Shown: one piece after another, positions 1 through 9,326 of the stretch | How the letters are laid out: every line of letters starts with the position of its first letter | How positions within the stretch are numbered: the stretch's first letter is position 1 | From: Bacillota bacterium | GTDB lineage: Bacteria > Bacillota > UBA4882 > UBA8346 | DNA length: 64,000 bases | Direction of reading: 5' to 3' | Assembly: GCA_023410535.1 (NCBI GenBank) | Contig: JAEYPR010000010.1 | Location: 62,001 to 126,000, forward strand | Notes under the pieces: model-generated | The model's input: only the letters and a program-made list of their open reading frames with translations | Databases searched by the model: none | What the model was told of the DNA's origin: nothing | Translations under genes and position numbers: made by a program

Positions 1-30
1 GAGCTCCCCCAAAACAATGGTAAACTACTT

Positions 31-1140
31 TCAAGGTTTATCCCTATGACGATGTTTTTCACTGGGATCCTCTTCTTCATTTTTCACATCCTCACCGACC
101 GCTCCAGTAAACTCCTTACCGATATCTTTTAATCCCCTGCGGTTTAATAAAAGAAATAGACCGATTGCACCTAACACAGCCGCGATTATCCAAAAAGAGG
201 ATCGCAAGCCGCCACGGTTGATATTTCCCGCTCCGGCGCTTCCATATAAAACATCTTTTGCCGCAGCCGCAAAAAGAACTGCGCCACGTTCCGCAGCGCT
301 CTTACTATTGGTGTGCGACCCAATCTCCAGCAACATAGCCCGGGGTGCTAAATCTTGGTTGTATTTCCCTTTGCCATAGAAGATTCCTTTGATTAATCCC
401 GGCGCTTTTTTATCAACCGAAGCCTTGATCTGTTTCGCAAAATCGTTACTAACATTAAAACTTGGGTTTTGACGTCCTACTACCAATTGAATTTTGGTAG
501 CATTTTCATTTCTAATCTGCGCGGCATATTCTTGCCGTGGAACCGCATCACGGTGAACATCCAGTAATACCGTGGGACGTTCTTTTAAGAGTTGTGCCGC
601 TGTGCGTCTGGAACGATCATAGGCTAATGCATCATGCGGATCATGAGGAACTTTGGAATGAACTACGGGTACCCCTTCGTTTTCAAAGGCTTTTGTTAAG
701 CTATCTCCAATTTGAAAAATTCCACCATTGCCTTTTTTACTCGAGACTCCATCCCCTTGAACATACGATTCATCGGAGTGAGTATGATAAATGGCAATCG
801 GGCCACGTTGTTTTACCTCTGTTTTGAAAAATTCTCCCTGAAATAAAGCGGTCAAAAAGGCTCTCACGTTACTCCAAGCGCTGACTTTTAAAGCATCATT
901 TTTTACCAGTTTAACTCTGGCAATCGTTCCACTAATTTTGGTGACTCGGTATAATTGGTTTGAACTGTTAATATATTCGTCCCCTGTTGATACCTGCAAT
1001 GCGGTTCGGGCAATGATCCTGTTGTTTGAATCTTTTAAAGTGAAATATTTGCCATTCAGTTCATTTTCAGCATGAACTAGCGTCGCAGTGCAAAATATCA
1101 AACAGCTAAGAAAAGCAATAGATTTTAAAAACCGACTCAC
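31..1140 (-). CDS. SpoIIP-like cell-wall hydrolase
   Basis: Resembles stage II sporulation protein P, the amidase/endopeptidase that thins septal peptidoglycan during forespore engulfment. Visible family motifs are IYHTHSDESY (about residues 117-126), LLDVHRDAV (about 192-200) and YNQDLAPRAMLLEIGSHTN, which carry the expected His and Glu metal ligands. A signal-like hydrophobic segment covers residues 5-23. Unlike a classic SpoIIP, a second membrane segment and a highly charged tail sit at the C-terminus (about 312-369). GTG start preceded by AAGGAGG; it overlaps the DUF1614 stop by 4 nt (GTGA), so the two are translationally coupled. Enzyme class is confident; a role in engulfment itself is inferred. 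Confidence 0.85.
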   Translation of the reverse strand: MSRFLKSIAFLSCLIFCTATLVHAENELNGKYFTLKDSNNRIIARTALQVSTGDEYINSSNQLYRVTKISGTIARVKLVKNDALKVSAWSNVRAFLTALFQGEFFKTEVKQRGPIAIYHTHSDESYVQGDGVSSKKGNGGIFQIGDSLTKAFENEGVPVVHSKVPHDPHDALAYDRSRRTAAQLLKERPTVLLDVHRDAVPRQEYAAQIRNENATKIQLVVGRQNPSFNVSNDFAKQIKASVDKKAPGLIKGIFYGKGKYNQDLAPRAMLLEIGSHTNSKSAAERGAVLFAAAAKDVLYGSAGAGNINRGGLRSSFWIIAAVLGAIGLFLLLNRRGLKDIGKEFTGAVGEDVKNEEEDPSEKHRHRDKP

Positions 1141-1826
1141 TTTTCTTCCTCCTTTGCCGGATCCTCTACTCCCGCCGGATGGTCTAGCGCTTGTTGTAGT
1201 TCCGCAGGGCGGTCGCGATGCGCTGGACCTCCTTGAAGAGCCTCTCTGCTTTCTCCAATAATTTCAGCTAATAAAACTGCCAAAATACCGGCTACGATAA
1301 TTGTATCAAATATTCCTGCCCCTCCGATTCGTACCGGTGCCGGCAGATTATTGCCGACGACCTCGAAAATTCGGACAATATCCATTGCCAGTAGTCCCAA
1401 AGTGGCAATAATAAAAGCCAATCGTCGTGAACGTCCAATGACATAGGCAACGACTCCGGAGATAATTGCCCATAGATATTGAGGTTCAATAAATCCGCTA
1501 CTGGTGTCAAAACGATAAAGTTTACTGACACCGTATAATATTGCTACGTTTACAGCGATCCCAATGAGCGAATGGATCCATTCTTTTCCTGAACCGGCTT
1601 TTGTCAAAACATAGATTGCCAAACCTAATGGGATGATTGCTCCTCCTACATTTAAACTGATTTGCGGATCTTTCCATATCGGGATATCGATGAAACTTCC
1701 TACGATAATCGCGCCAATAAAAAGCAATCCGCCACGATCGCTTAAGTATAAACGATCTAAAACCCGGTGCGCCATTCCCATAAAAATAAGAATGCTGACG
1801 ACAACAAGCAGTATAATCCCTGTCAT
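1137..1826 (-). CDS. DUF1614 family membrane protein
   Basis: Integral membrane protein of 229 residues with six or seven hydrophobic segments and a charged C-terminal tail ending in a run of Glu and Lys. It matches my recollection of the DUF1614 family, whose function is unknown. It is the first gene of a two-gene unit with the SpoIIP-like hydrolase, with a 4-nt overlap, and its start has a good ribosome binding site (AAAGGGAGG). The pairing suggests a membrane partner for the hydrolase or a shared sporulation role, which is inference. Confidence 0.7.
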   Translation of the reverse strand: MTGIILLVVVSILIFMGMAHRVLDRLYLSDRGGLLFIGAIIVGSFIDIPIWKDPQISLNVGGAIIPLGLAIYVLTKAGSGKEWIHSLIGIAVNVAILYGVSKLYRFDTSSGFIEPQYLWAIISGVVAYVIGRSRRLAFIIATLGLLAMDIVRIFEVVGNNLPAPVRIGGAGIFDTIIVAGILAVLLAEIIGESREALQGGPAHRDRPAELQQALDHPAGVEDPAKEEEK

Positions 1827-1936
1827 CTCTGCTACCTCCCTTTAACCAATAGATTCTCCCCACATCCTATGCTTATTCCCCGTTTTATAAGGAATTAAAG
1901 TATCGAAATGCCAATTGAACCCAAAAACTAGCAAAC

Positions 1937-1988
1937 AAAAGAGCTGCCGCAAGATGAACTTGTTCGTTCATTTTGTGGCAGCTCTTTT
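1937..1988 (-). terminator. Terminator of the ispH-rpsA cluster
   Basis: Inverted repeat AAAAGAGCTGCC / GGCAGCTCTTTT with further inner pairing (ATGAAC / GTTCAT) and a T-run on both sides. It lies between the stop of ispH-rpsA and the DUF1614 start, so it probably ends the long minus-strand cluster. It resembles two other hairpins near prs. Confidence 0.85.
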
Positions 1989-2011
1989 TAATACCAAGGG
2001 GTTAAATAAGC

Positions 2012-4057
2012 TTATTTCTTTAATAAATCACCCAATGATTGCGAAAGTTTTTCTTCATCTTGTTTGTCCAAGAATTGGCTCATTTCTTGATCTTCTTGGT
2101 CTTGGGTTACTTCCTTCAAACTGACCGACACTTTCCGATTGGCAATATCGATTTTCAGTATTTTTGCTTGAACATGATCCTCAATTTTTAGTACCTCATC
2201 CGGTTTGCTAATCCGTTTATCGGAAATTTGCGAAATATGAGCTAAACCATCAATTCCTGGTGCTAACCGAATGAATGCTCCAAATGATTCCAGGCGGACT
2301 ACCGTACCGGGGTAAACTTTGCCCTCTTCAAATTTTTGAATACCGGCATGCCAAGGATGCTCTTGGATTTGTTTTATTGATAAGGAGATTTTCTTGGTCG
2401 TAGGGTCGATTTTGGTGATTAATACTTCAACCGCGTCCCCAACGGCTAATACTTCTTGCGGATGTTTGACCCGATTCCAACTTAATTCAGAGATATGGAC
2501 CAATCCTTCAATCCCGGAACCAAGATCAACAAATGCGCCGAAATCGGCTAAACGGGTCACCTTACCGTTTTTTCGTTCCCCTTCATGAATTGTTGCGAAA
2601 AATTCAGCCTCGGCCTTTTGCTTCTCAACTTCTAAAAGAACTCTCCGGGAAACAACCACTCTTTTCTTTGAGCGATCAAACTCGATGATCTTAACTTGAA
2701 CTTCCTTGCCAACCAAGCTATTTAAATCACTGATAAAGTTTAAGGATGCTTGAGAAGCGGGCATAAAAGCGCGAATATCGCTTAAGTTCAGACTTAATCC
2801 GCCTTTTACTGCTTCCGTGATGATTCCGGAGAGCGGAACTTCGTTGGTAAAAGCATTCTCCAACTCCACCCAACCCTGTTGTTGATCAACCAGCCGCTTC
2901 GAAAGTAAGACCTTCTCTTCGGAACCAGCTTTAGCAACCATCACCTGAATAATATCTCCGGCTTTGACGATCTGTTTGGCAGAACTAACCGGTTCACTTG
3001 TAAGTTCATTCAATGGAATCGTTAGATCCGACTTTCCGCCAATATCAACGAAAGCAGCATCATCGCGCACCAAAATAACTTTGGCCTCGATAATCTGTCC
3101 CCGCTCCAATTGTTGAAAACGATCCTCCGGCCAATCCAGCGACATGCTTTCCACTTCCGACTCAACAGTTTCAGAAGTATTCGTCTGATCTTTTAAAATA
3201 TCCTCGGCCATGGCATGATTACCCCCTAGATTCTCTAATGTCTTGATGACTTCTTTTATTTGATGGTCTGGAGTCGAAGCTCCGGCAGTTACCCCGACTT
3301 TTTCTACCCCAATAAACCATTCAGACTGTAATGCGGCAGCGGACTCAACTTGGTAAGTCGTCGTTCCGCCATTTTGGCTAATTTCGGTCAATCGTGAGGT
3401 ATTCGCTGAATTTTGACCCCCAACGACAATCATTACGTCGACCTGTTTGCTTAGTTCGGCGGTTTCCTGTTGCCGTTGCGATGTTGCCAGGCAAATTGTA
3501 TTATAGACCCTCAGTTCTTTCGATTTTGGAATTAAGCTGGCCACAAAACTTTGAAATCCTTCGACATCTTGCGTTGTTTGACTAATAATTCCGATCCGGG
3601 GCGCGATATCAACCGTGGCAAGCGCATCGGGATCGTTAAACACGATAGCGTTTCCGGCGACTGATTCGAGTACCCCAATCACCTCAGCATGTTCTTTTTC
3701 TCCGAAAATTATCACTTGATAGCCTTGTTCCAATAAATATACCGCTAATTGCTGTACATTTTTCACAAAAGGACATGTCGCGTCGATAACTTCCAAGTTT
3801 CGTTCCGTGGCAACTTGATAAACATACGGACCAACCCCATGCGACCGGATGACAACTTTGCCGTGGGTGACCTCATCAATCGAACCAATGACTTTTAATC
3901 CGGCTTGTTCAAGATCGCTCACGACCGCTGGGTTATGAATAAGCGGGCCAAGGGAAAAAAGGGAATCGGTATCCTCTTTTAAGGAAACTTCCACCATTTC
4001 AAGGGCTCGTTTCACACCGAAACAAAAACCGGCAGATTTGGCAAGTAATATTTCCAT
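2012..4057 (-). CDS. ispH-rpsA: IspH / ribosomal protein S1 fusion
   Basis: Bifunctional protein of 681 residues. Residues 1-280 are 4-hydroxy-3-methylbut-2-enyl diphosphate reductase, the last step of the MEP isoprenoid pathway: Fe-S ligands Cys12, Cys95 and Cys189 and conserved His41, His73 and His123 are all present. After a linker (about 281-315) come four S1 RNA-binding domains (about 319-388, 406-471, 495-562, 578-647), the last two best conserved (FGAFVDLGSGIEGLVHISEL). Such fusions are known in Clostridia and suggest coupling of isoprenoid synthesis to translation, though no mechanism is shown here. The start overlaps the cmk stop by one base (TAATG). Terminator follows. Confidence 0.95.
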   Translation of the reverse strand: MEILLAKSAGFCFGVKRALEMVEVSLKEDTDSLFSLGPLIHNPAVVSDLEQAGLKVIGSIDEVTHGKVVIRSHGVGPYVYQVATERNLEVIDATCPFVKNVQQLAVYLLEQGYQVIIFGEKEHAEVIGVLESVAGNAIVFNDPDALATVDIAPRIGIISQTTQDVEGFQSFVASLIPKSKELRVYNTICLATSQRQQETAELSKQVDVMIVVGGQNSANTSRLTEISQNGGTTTYQVESAAALQSEWFIGVEKVGVTAGASTPDHQIKEVIKTLENLGGNHAMAEDILKDQTNTSETVESEVESMSLDWPEDRFQQLERGQIIEAKVILVRDDAAFVDIGGKSDLTIPLNELTSEPVSSAKQIVKAGDIIQVMVAKAGSEEKVLLSKRLVDQQQGWVELENAFTNEVPLSGIITEAVKGGLSLNLSDIRAFMPASQASLNFISDLNSLVGKEVQVKIIEFDRSKKRVVVSRRVLLEVEKQKAEAEFFATIHEGERKNGKVTRLADFGAFVDLGSGIEGLVHISELSWNRVKHPQEVLAVGDAVEVLITKIDPTTKKISLSIKQIQEHPWHAGIQKFEEGKVYPGTVVRLESFGAFIRLAPGIDGLAHISQISDKRISKPDEVLKIEDHVQAKILKIDIANRKVSVSLKEVTQDQEDQEMSQFLDKQDEEKLSQSLGDLLKK

Positions 4058-4755
4058 TAGAAGTTCGGTTCTGCCCCCTTTGCTTTTGCTAATTGAATGA
4101 GTTGGCTGACAACTTCATCAATAGACAGATTGGTTGTGTCAATTAAAACGGCGTCGGATGCTTGACGCAGAGGATTTACTTCGCGATGACTGTCGAAAAA
4201 GTCGCGTTTCCCAATCTGTTCCGTCAGTTCCGATTGGTCTGTTTCAGTCCCTTTCGCTTTCAATTCCAACCAACGGCGCCGGCCCCGTTCTTCAACCGAA
4301 GCGGTTAAATAAATCTTTAATTGGGCCTGGGGCAAAACAACTGTCCCGATATCGCGGCCATCCATCACCACGCTGGATGACTCCGCCATTTTCCGTTGCA
4401 GGGAAACCATTGCTTCGCGGACTGCAGCCACAGCGGCGACTTCCGAAACACGACTGGTCACTTCCAAACTTCGAATCGCGTCGCTGACATCTTCTCCATC
4501 CATTATCACCTTTAAATTCGTCGCTGCCTCTGATCTTTGGTAGTTTAAAATAATCTCCGTCGTTTCCGTGAGCCTTTTTAACTTGAAAGCATCATCCGGT
4601 TGAATACCCAGTCGGATTGCTTTTAAAGTAATCGCACGATACATGGCGCCAGTATCAATGTAAATATAATCAAAATAATCGGCAAGTTTTTTCGCGATCG
4701 TACTTTTACCCGAACCCGCCGGACCATCAATCGCGATCGCAATTTTTTTAGACAT
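4057..4755 (-). CDS. cmk: Cytidylate kinase
   Basis: Phosphorylates CMP and dCMP to the diphosphates. The P-loop GPAGSGKST lies near the N-terminus, followed by DTGAMYRA, the NMP-binding DGRDIGTVV and KIYLTAS motifs typical of bacterial Cmk. Length 232 residues is normal. I prefer the ATG at 4755: GGAGG is 7 nt before it, against 4 nt for the TTG at 4758. Directly upstream of ispH-rpsA with a one-base overlap, an order (cmk, ispH, S1) seen in many Clostridia. Confidence 0.95.
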   Translation of the reverse strand: MSKKIAIAIDGPAGSGKSTIAKKLADYFDYIYIDTGAMYRAITLKAIRLGIQPDDAFKLKRLTETTEIILNYQRSEAATNLKVIMDGEDVSDAIRSLEVTSRVSEVAAVAAVREAMVSLQRKMAESSSVVMDGRDIGTVVLPQAQLKIYLTASVEERGRRRWLELKAKGTETDQSELTEQIGKRDFFDSHREVNPLRQASDAVLIDTTNLSIDEVVSQLIQLAKAKGAEPNF

Positions 4756-4775
4756 CAAGCGGCCTCCGTGAATCG

Positions 4776-5219
4776 TTATTTATCGGTAGCAAGATCTTCC
4801 CTGCCTTTACGTACGATGCGGATCGTCCGTTCTAACTGTTCATCCAGTTGCTGCAGGATCTGACTGGCGTAATGAACTGCTCCATTTTCGATATTTTCGG
4901 CTTCCCGCTTGGCGTCGGAAATTAATTTCTCCGCTTCTTGTTGAGCGTGCATCACAATTTGATCTTCGCGAACTAAGCGTTCGGCGTAAGCTTCGGCTTC
5001 ACGGAGAATCCGTTTCGCTTCTTCCTGGGCTTGCTCCAAATACCGCTCTTTTTCCCGGCTCACCCATTCCGCTTCTTTGATTTCTTCAGGAAGGGCGGCG
5101 CGAATCTTTTCTAATAATTCTTCTAATTCATCCACATCCACCATAACTTTTCCGGCGATACGGAAATTAGAAGCAACCAATTCTTCAAAATGATCTAATA
5201 AAATCATGATATTCATCAT
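4776..5219 (-). CDS. Coiled-coil protein, DivIVA/ATP-synthase-b-like
   Basis: A 147-residue, Glu/Lys/Arg-rich protein that is almost wholly helical, with heptad patterning from about residue 50 to 125 (for example YLEQAQEEAKRILREAEAYA). It resembles the small coiled-coil proteins annotated as ATPase or DivIVA-like that lie next to coaD in Clostridia; no catalytic motif is visible. Between coaD and cmk, same strand, short gaps. AGGAGA lies 10 nt before the first of two adjacent ATGs. Function unknown; a scaffold or division-related role is a guess. Confidence 0.7.
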   Translation of the reverse strand: MMNIMILLDHFEELVASNFRIAGKVMVDVDELEELLEKIRAALPEEIKEAEWVSREKERYLEQAQEEAKRILREAEAYAERLVREDQIVMHAQQEAEKLISDAKREAENIENGAVHYASQILQQLDEQLERTIRIVRKGREDLATDK

Positions 5220-5232
5220 TGATGTCGTTCTC

Positions 5233-5733
5233 CTATGGAATTAAAAATTTGCTTCGTAATGCCAATGCCACTTCCGGTGGAACCATGTCTCCGATATCGC
5301 CGCCAAATTGTGAAACCTCTTTCACCATACTTGAACTTAGAAAGATATATTCATTTTTAGTCATCATAAACATCGTTTCAATTTCGGGAGCCATTCGCTT
5401 ATTATTCAAAGCCATTTGAAATTCAATTTCAAAATCGGAAATAGCGCGCAATCCTTTTACAATTACATTCCCTTGGAGCGCTTTGACAAAATCCACGAGT
5501 AATCCGCTAAAATGTTGAACTTCAACATTGGGAAGATGTTTCGTCGCATTTTTAATCAGTTCAACCCGTTCTTCTGCGGTAAAAAGCGGTTTTTTGTTAG
5601 GATTTTTAAGAACACCTACCACAACGGAAGGGAAGAGGTCTGCCGCCCTTTCGATAATATCAATATGTCCGTAAGTAATTGGATCAAAGCTACCGGGACA
5701 AATTGCTTTCACAGGTTTCTGGTTGATTGTCAT
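5233..5733 (-). CDS. coaD: Phosphopantetheine adenylyltransferase
   Basis: Transfers AMP from ATP to 4'-phosphopantetheine in coenzyme A synthesis. The nucleotidyltransferase motif CPGSFDPITYGHIDI starts near residue 12, and the second signature YIFLSSSMVKEV is near residue 129. 166 residues, the usual length. Lies 29 nt downstream of rsmD, the standard rsmD-coaD pair of Firmicutes. Confidence 0.97.
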   Translation of the reverse strand: MTINQKPVKAICPGSFDPITYGHIDIIERAADLFPSVVVGVLKNPNKKPLFTAEERVELIKNATKHLPNVEVQHFSGLLVDFVKALQGNVIVKGLRAISDFEIEFQMALNNKRMAPEIETMFMMTKNEYIFLSSSMVKEVSQFGGDIGDMVPPEVALALRSKFLIP

Positions 5734-5762
5734 TCGCTTTACCTGCCAATCGTTATATCATT

Positions 5763-6302
5763 TCAATTAAAAAAAGTGAGTCCGATGTCACCATAATTAC
5801 GCGATTCGATGAGGTCCCATTGAAGTTCCCCAAATTGAAAATCACGCGAATGTTCGGCAACTACAAGACCACCTGGTTTTAAAAGTTTCAGTTCAGCTAT
5901 TTTATTAATCGTATTATCCAACAAACCCTTTTGAAACGGAGGGTCCAAAAATATCAAGTCAAACGTCAACGCTTCCTTGGAAATAAGTTGTAAAGCGCGT
6001 AAAGCTGGCATATTCAAAATCCGCGGTTGATCTTCTTCCGTTAGAAAACCACAGTTTTCATAGATCAATTTGATGCTTTGCTTGTTTTCATCAACCATGA
6101 CGACAGATGCCGCATCCCGACTCAATGCTTCGATTCCGATCGCGCCCGAACCGGCGAATAAATCAAGAAAACTAGCGTCAATAATCCGACTTCCGATAAT
6201 ATTAAAAAGAGCTTCTTTCACCCGATCGGCAGTTGGACGCAATCCTTCATGTTTTGGCCCTTTTAATACCCGTCCTTTGTATTTTCCGGCAATCACTCTC
6301 AT
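5763..6302 (-). CDS. rsmD: 16S rRNA (guanine966-N2)-methyltransferase
   Basis: SAM-dependent methyltransferase for G966 of 16S rRNA. N-terminus MRVIAGKYKGR is the family start; the SAM-binding motif LDLFAGSGAIGIEALSR and the catalytic-type DPPF motif (FLDPPFQKG) are present. 179 residues. Its ATG overlaps the degV stop (ATGA) and lacks a strong ribosome binding site, so translation is probably coupled to degV. recG, often found just upstream in Clostridia, is absent here. Confidence 0.95.
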   Translation of the reverse strand: MRVIAGKYKGRVLKGPKHEGLRPTADRVKEALFNIIGSRIIDASFLDLFAGSGAIGIEALSRDAASVVMVDENKQSIKLIYENCGFLTEEDQPRILNMPALRALQLISKEALTFDLIFLDPPFQKGLLDNTINKIAELKLLKPGGLVVAEHSRDFQFGELQWDLIESRNYGDIGLTFFN

Positions 6303-7147
6303 GCTAAAGGAAGCACCGCAATTCCAATTGTAAATGGGCCGCCATGAGCGCCGACAATAGGTCCTACCAGATTGGTCATTGATTCACCGATATTCAGTCT
6401 GGCTTCCGCCGCCTTTTGCAAACATGAATTAAGTTCAGGTAAATCCGTATGCAGATAGCAGACTTGCAGCGGAGCCGAACCATAACGTTGATAGATGTTT
6501 TCAACAATTTGAGCAGCTACTTTAGCAAATTGACCCCTAACTTTTTCAACGGGGATAATAATTCCGTCTTCAATGGCCAGAACTGGTTTAATGTTAAGTA
6601 ACCCGCCAAGTAACGCGCTGGCCTTACCGATCCGACCGGTTCGGTGTAAATATTCTAAACTATTGACCGTGAAATAAACCCCGACCTGTTCTTTCCATTT
6701 TTCAATCGCTTCTATAATCGCAGTGACCGATGCGCCGTTCTGTGCTAATTGAGCAGCCTTAATAACCATGGTGCCCAAACCTAGCGTGACATTTCGGGAA
6801 TCAATCACGCGAACAGTGACTTCCTCGGGTAACATCGAGGCGGCAATTTCGGCCGACCCGACGGTACCACTCATCTCCTTCGAAATATGGATCGAGATGA
6901 TGGTATCCCCTGGTTTGGCAATTCGTTGATAAATTGTTAAAAATTCACCCGGAGCGGGTTGGGAAGTGTTTGGTAGAAGGTCTTCATTGCGAAGCCGATT
7001 ATAAAATTCTTCACTCCAAATATCGACGCCATCTTTTAAAACCTCTTCACCAAAATGAATATTTAAAGGGACGACCTGAATTCCATACTCGTTGATTATT
7101 TTAACCGGTATATCAGCCGTACTATCCGTAACAATATGAATCGTCAT
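6299..7147 (-). CDS. DegV family protein, probable FakB
   Basis: Fatty-acid-binding DegV fold protein of 282 residues. The family start IVTDSTADIP, the TSQPAPGEF motif and SIHISKEMSGT segment are visible, along with EYLHRTGRIG and a C-terminal GAHGGPFTIGIA. DegV proteins are the FakB lipid-binding subunits that present fatty acids to FakA for phosphorylation. Lying 10 nt after a fakA homologue strongly supports a FakA-FakB pair, though this is inferred from order and family. GAGGTG precedes the ATG. Confidence 0.9.
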   Translation of the reverse strand: MTIHIVTDSTADIPVKIINEYGIQVVPLNIHFGEEVLKDGVDIWSEEFYNRLRNEDLLPNTSQPAPGEFLTIYQRIAKPGDTIISIHISKEMSGTVGSAEIAASMLPEEVTVRVIDSRNVTLGLGTMVIKAAQLAQNGASVTAIIEAIEKWKEQVGVYFTVNSLEYLHRTGRIGKASALLGGLLNIKPVLAIEDGIIIPVEKVRGQFAKVAAQIVENIYQRYGSAPLQVCYLHTDLPELNSCLQKAAEARLNIGESMTNLVGPIVGAHGGPFTIGIAVLPLA

Positions 7148-7157
7148 TCGGCACCTC

Positions 7158-8798
7158 TTATTCTACTGAAAAGAAATAATAATATAATGGTTGTCCCCCG
7201 TAATACAATTCCACTTCCGCCTGGGGAAAAACTGATTCTAGTTGATTTAAGAGAGTTTGAGCGGTTGCTGAAGATACTTCCGTACCATAATAAACAGAAA
7301 TGAGACCACTATTTGCAGTCGGAATTTTTTTCAAGGTTGCGCTGACAACATCTTCCGGAGAAGAGCCGGATACGACAATATCCCCATTGACCAAACCAAT
7401 AATATCTCCTTGATTAATTTCAAGGTTGCCAATTTTGGTATTCCGGACCGCATAGGTAATTTCGCCGGTAACAATCGACCGACTTTTTTCCGTCATACTT
7501 TCGGTATTCTCGTCTAAACTACGATCTTCCGAGAAATTCAACATTGCGGCCAGACCTTCGGGAATACTTTGCGTCGGGACGACACGTACCTTTTGCTTCA
7601 CAAGGTCTTGGACGTGATTGGCTGTCATAACAATATTGCTGTTATTGGGCAGAATAATTACCTCCGGTGCGTTAACCGTAGCGACCGCTTTAGCAAGATC
7701 CTCAATACTTGGATTCATGGTTTGTCCGCCGCTTACCAAACTTTTAACGCCCAAACTACGAAAGATTCTTTCTAAGCCGTCCCCAGCCGTTACCGCGACA
7801 ATTCCAATCCGTGAATTGCCTTCTTCCGCTGTTTGTTTGGCGAGACGTTGCTGGCTTTGCTCAACCATATTGTGAATATGAATTTCATACATTTCGCCAA
7901 GTCGAACTGCAAAATCTAAAATAAGTCCGGGATTATTGGTGTGGATATGTATTTTTACGGTATTTTGATCACCAACAACCAATTGACAATCGCCATGGGG
8001 ATTAATACTGTCTTTGATATATTCTAAGTCCAAATCCTTACCTTTAAGAATAAATTCCGTGCAATATTGAAAATTGATCTCCTCGGAGTCGGGAAGCAAT
8101 TCATTATCCGTGTATGATGCCACAGTCTTAACCTGGGAAGAAATATTGAGAATTTCTTGAGGAATCCCGGTGAAAGATTCCCCACTCATTTGCCGTGCGA
8201 TACCTTCGACAAACCAAACCAGCCCTTGTCCGCCGGCGTCTACCACTCCTGCTTGTTTAAGAACAGGCAACATGTCGGGGGTCTTTGCTAAAACTTTGCA
8301 AGCGTGTTGATAGATCTCCATCATGTACTGACTTAGCGGAATATCCCGTGAAACATTATCCATCGCAAATTTCGACATTTCGCGAATCACAGTTAAGATC
8401 GTTCCCTCAACCGGTTGCCGAACCGCTTGATAAGATAATGTATGCGCACCTTGAATTCCTAAAGCCAATTCGTGTTTTGTTAAAATTTCGAGGTCTTTGG
8501 GAAGCGCTTTGACGAAACCACGAAAAAATTGGGAAACAATCACTCCGCTATTGCCGCGTGCGCCCATCAAAGCGCCATACGCGGCGGACTCTAAGAGATC
8601 AATGACTCGCAGTGATTGATTGTTATTTAACTCTCGTAAAGCCGATTGAAAAGTCAAGTACATGTTGGTTCCGGTATCGCCATCGGGAACCGGAAAAACA
8701 TTTAACGCATCAACTTCGGATTTGTGAGTATAAAGACTGGTTGTTCCAGAAGCAACGAGTTGTTTTAATAATAAACCATCAATCGCATCTTGCAGCAA
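7158..8798 (-). CDS. fakA: DAK2-domain kinase (FakA/YloV)
   Basis: Probable ATP-dependent fatty acid kinase subunit. The N-terminal Dak2 domain has the Mg-binding NVFPVPDGDTGTNM segment (about residues 30-43) and GARGNSGVIVSQFFRGF. The rest is the two-part C-terminal region typical of YloV (IGIVAVTAGDGLERIF). 546 residues is usual. TTG start, chosen because AAGGGGG lies 7 nt upstream. Order asp23-fakA matches B. subtilis yloU-yloV; degV follows directly. Confidence 0.92.
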   Translation of the reverse strand: MLQDAIDGLLLKQLVASGTTSLYTHKSEVDALNVFPVPDGDTGTNMYLTFQSALRELNNNQSLRVIDLLESAAYGALMGARGNSGVIVSQFFRGFVKALPKDLEILTKHELALGIQGAHTLSYQAVRQPVEGTILTVIREMSKFAMDNVSRDIPLSQYMMEIYQHACKVLAKTPDMLPVLKQAGVVDAGGQGLVWFVEGIARQMSGESFTGIPQEILNISSQVKTVASYTDNELLPDSEEINFQYCTEFILKGKDLDLEYIKDSINPHGDCQLVVGDQNTVKIHIHTNNPGLILDFAVRLGEMYEIHIHNMVEQSQQRLAKQTAEEGNSRIGIVAVTAGDGLERIFRSLGVKSLVSGGQTMNPSIEDLAKAVATVNAPEVIILPNNSNIVMTANHVQDLVKQKVRVVPTQSIPEGLAAMLNFSEDRSLDENTESMTEKSRSIVTGEITYAVRNTKIGNLEINQGDIIGLVNGDIVVSGSSPEDVVSATLKKIPTANSGLISVYYGTEVSSATAQTLLNQLESVFPQAEVELYYGGQPLYYYFFSVE

Positions 8799-8821
8799 AA
8801 GAGTGCCCCCTTACCGAATCT

Positions 8822-9196
8822 CTATTTATTTGCACGTACGCTTTGGACATTGACGTTTACTTTCGATATTTTTAAACCCAGTTGGGTTTCCACAGCATAC
8901 TTAATGCTATCAATAACATTGTTAGCTACTTCCCGGATTCGGACACCATATTCGACGATGATCGACAAATCGATAAATACTTGCTCATCATCATTAATGG
9001 TCACTTCAATTCCTTTGGTCAAATTGTCTTTGCCATTTAAAAGTTCGGATATCCCGTCCTGAATATTTCGGGAAGCCATTCCGACAACACCAAAGCATTG
9101 CAATGTAGCAATACCGGCAACCATTGCAATCGCATTATTGGAAATATTTACAAGACCCAACGGACGATTCTCGCTTGATTTAGTCTTTTCCGGCAC
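8822..9196 (-). CDS. Asp23/Gls24 family protein (YloU)
   Basis: Small alkaline-shock-type envelope protein of 124 residues. The family pattern is clear: ISNNAIAMVAGIATLQCFGVVGM near the start, then a strand-rich middle (FIDLSIIVEYGVRIREVANNV) and a C-terminal INVQSV-like end (VNVNVQSV). GTG start with GGAGG 7 nt upstream. Sits before fakA as yloU does before yloV. A short TTG-started leader frame (26 codons, with its own GAAGGAG) overlaps the start region and may be chance. Confidence 0.92.
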   Translation of the reverse strand: MPEKTKSSENRPLGLVNISNNAIAMVAGIATLQCFGVVGMASRNIQDGISELLNGKDNLTKGIEVTINDDEQVFIDLSIIVEYGVRIREVANNVIDSIKYAVETQLGLKISKVNVNVQSVRANK

Positions 9197-9326
9197 GCAT
9201 GTTCCTCCTTAATCCAATCTTAATGGTCTGTAAGCAACCCGGATTACTATTCGCGATCAAATAAAAATCTCCTTCAAATAGTGAAATTTTGAACAATTTT
9301 ATGATATCACTTCCAAATATCTTGAA

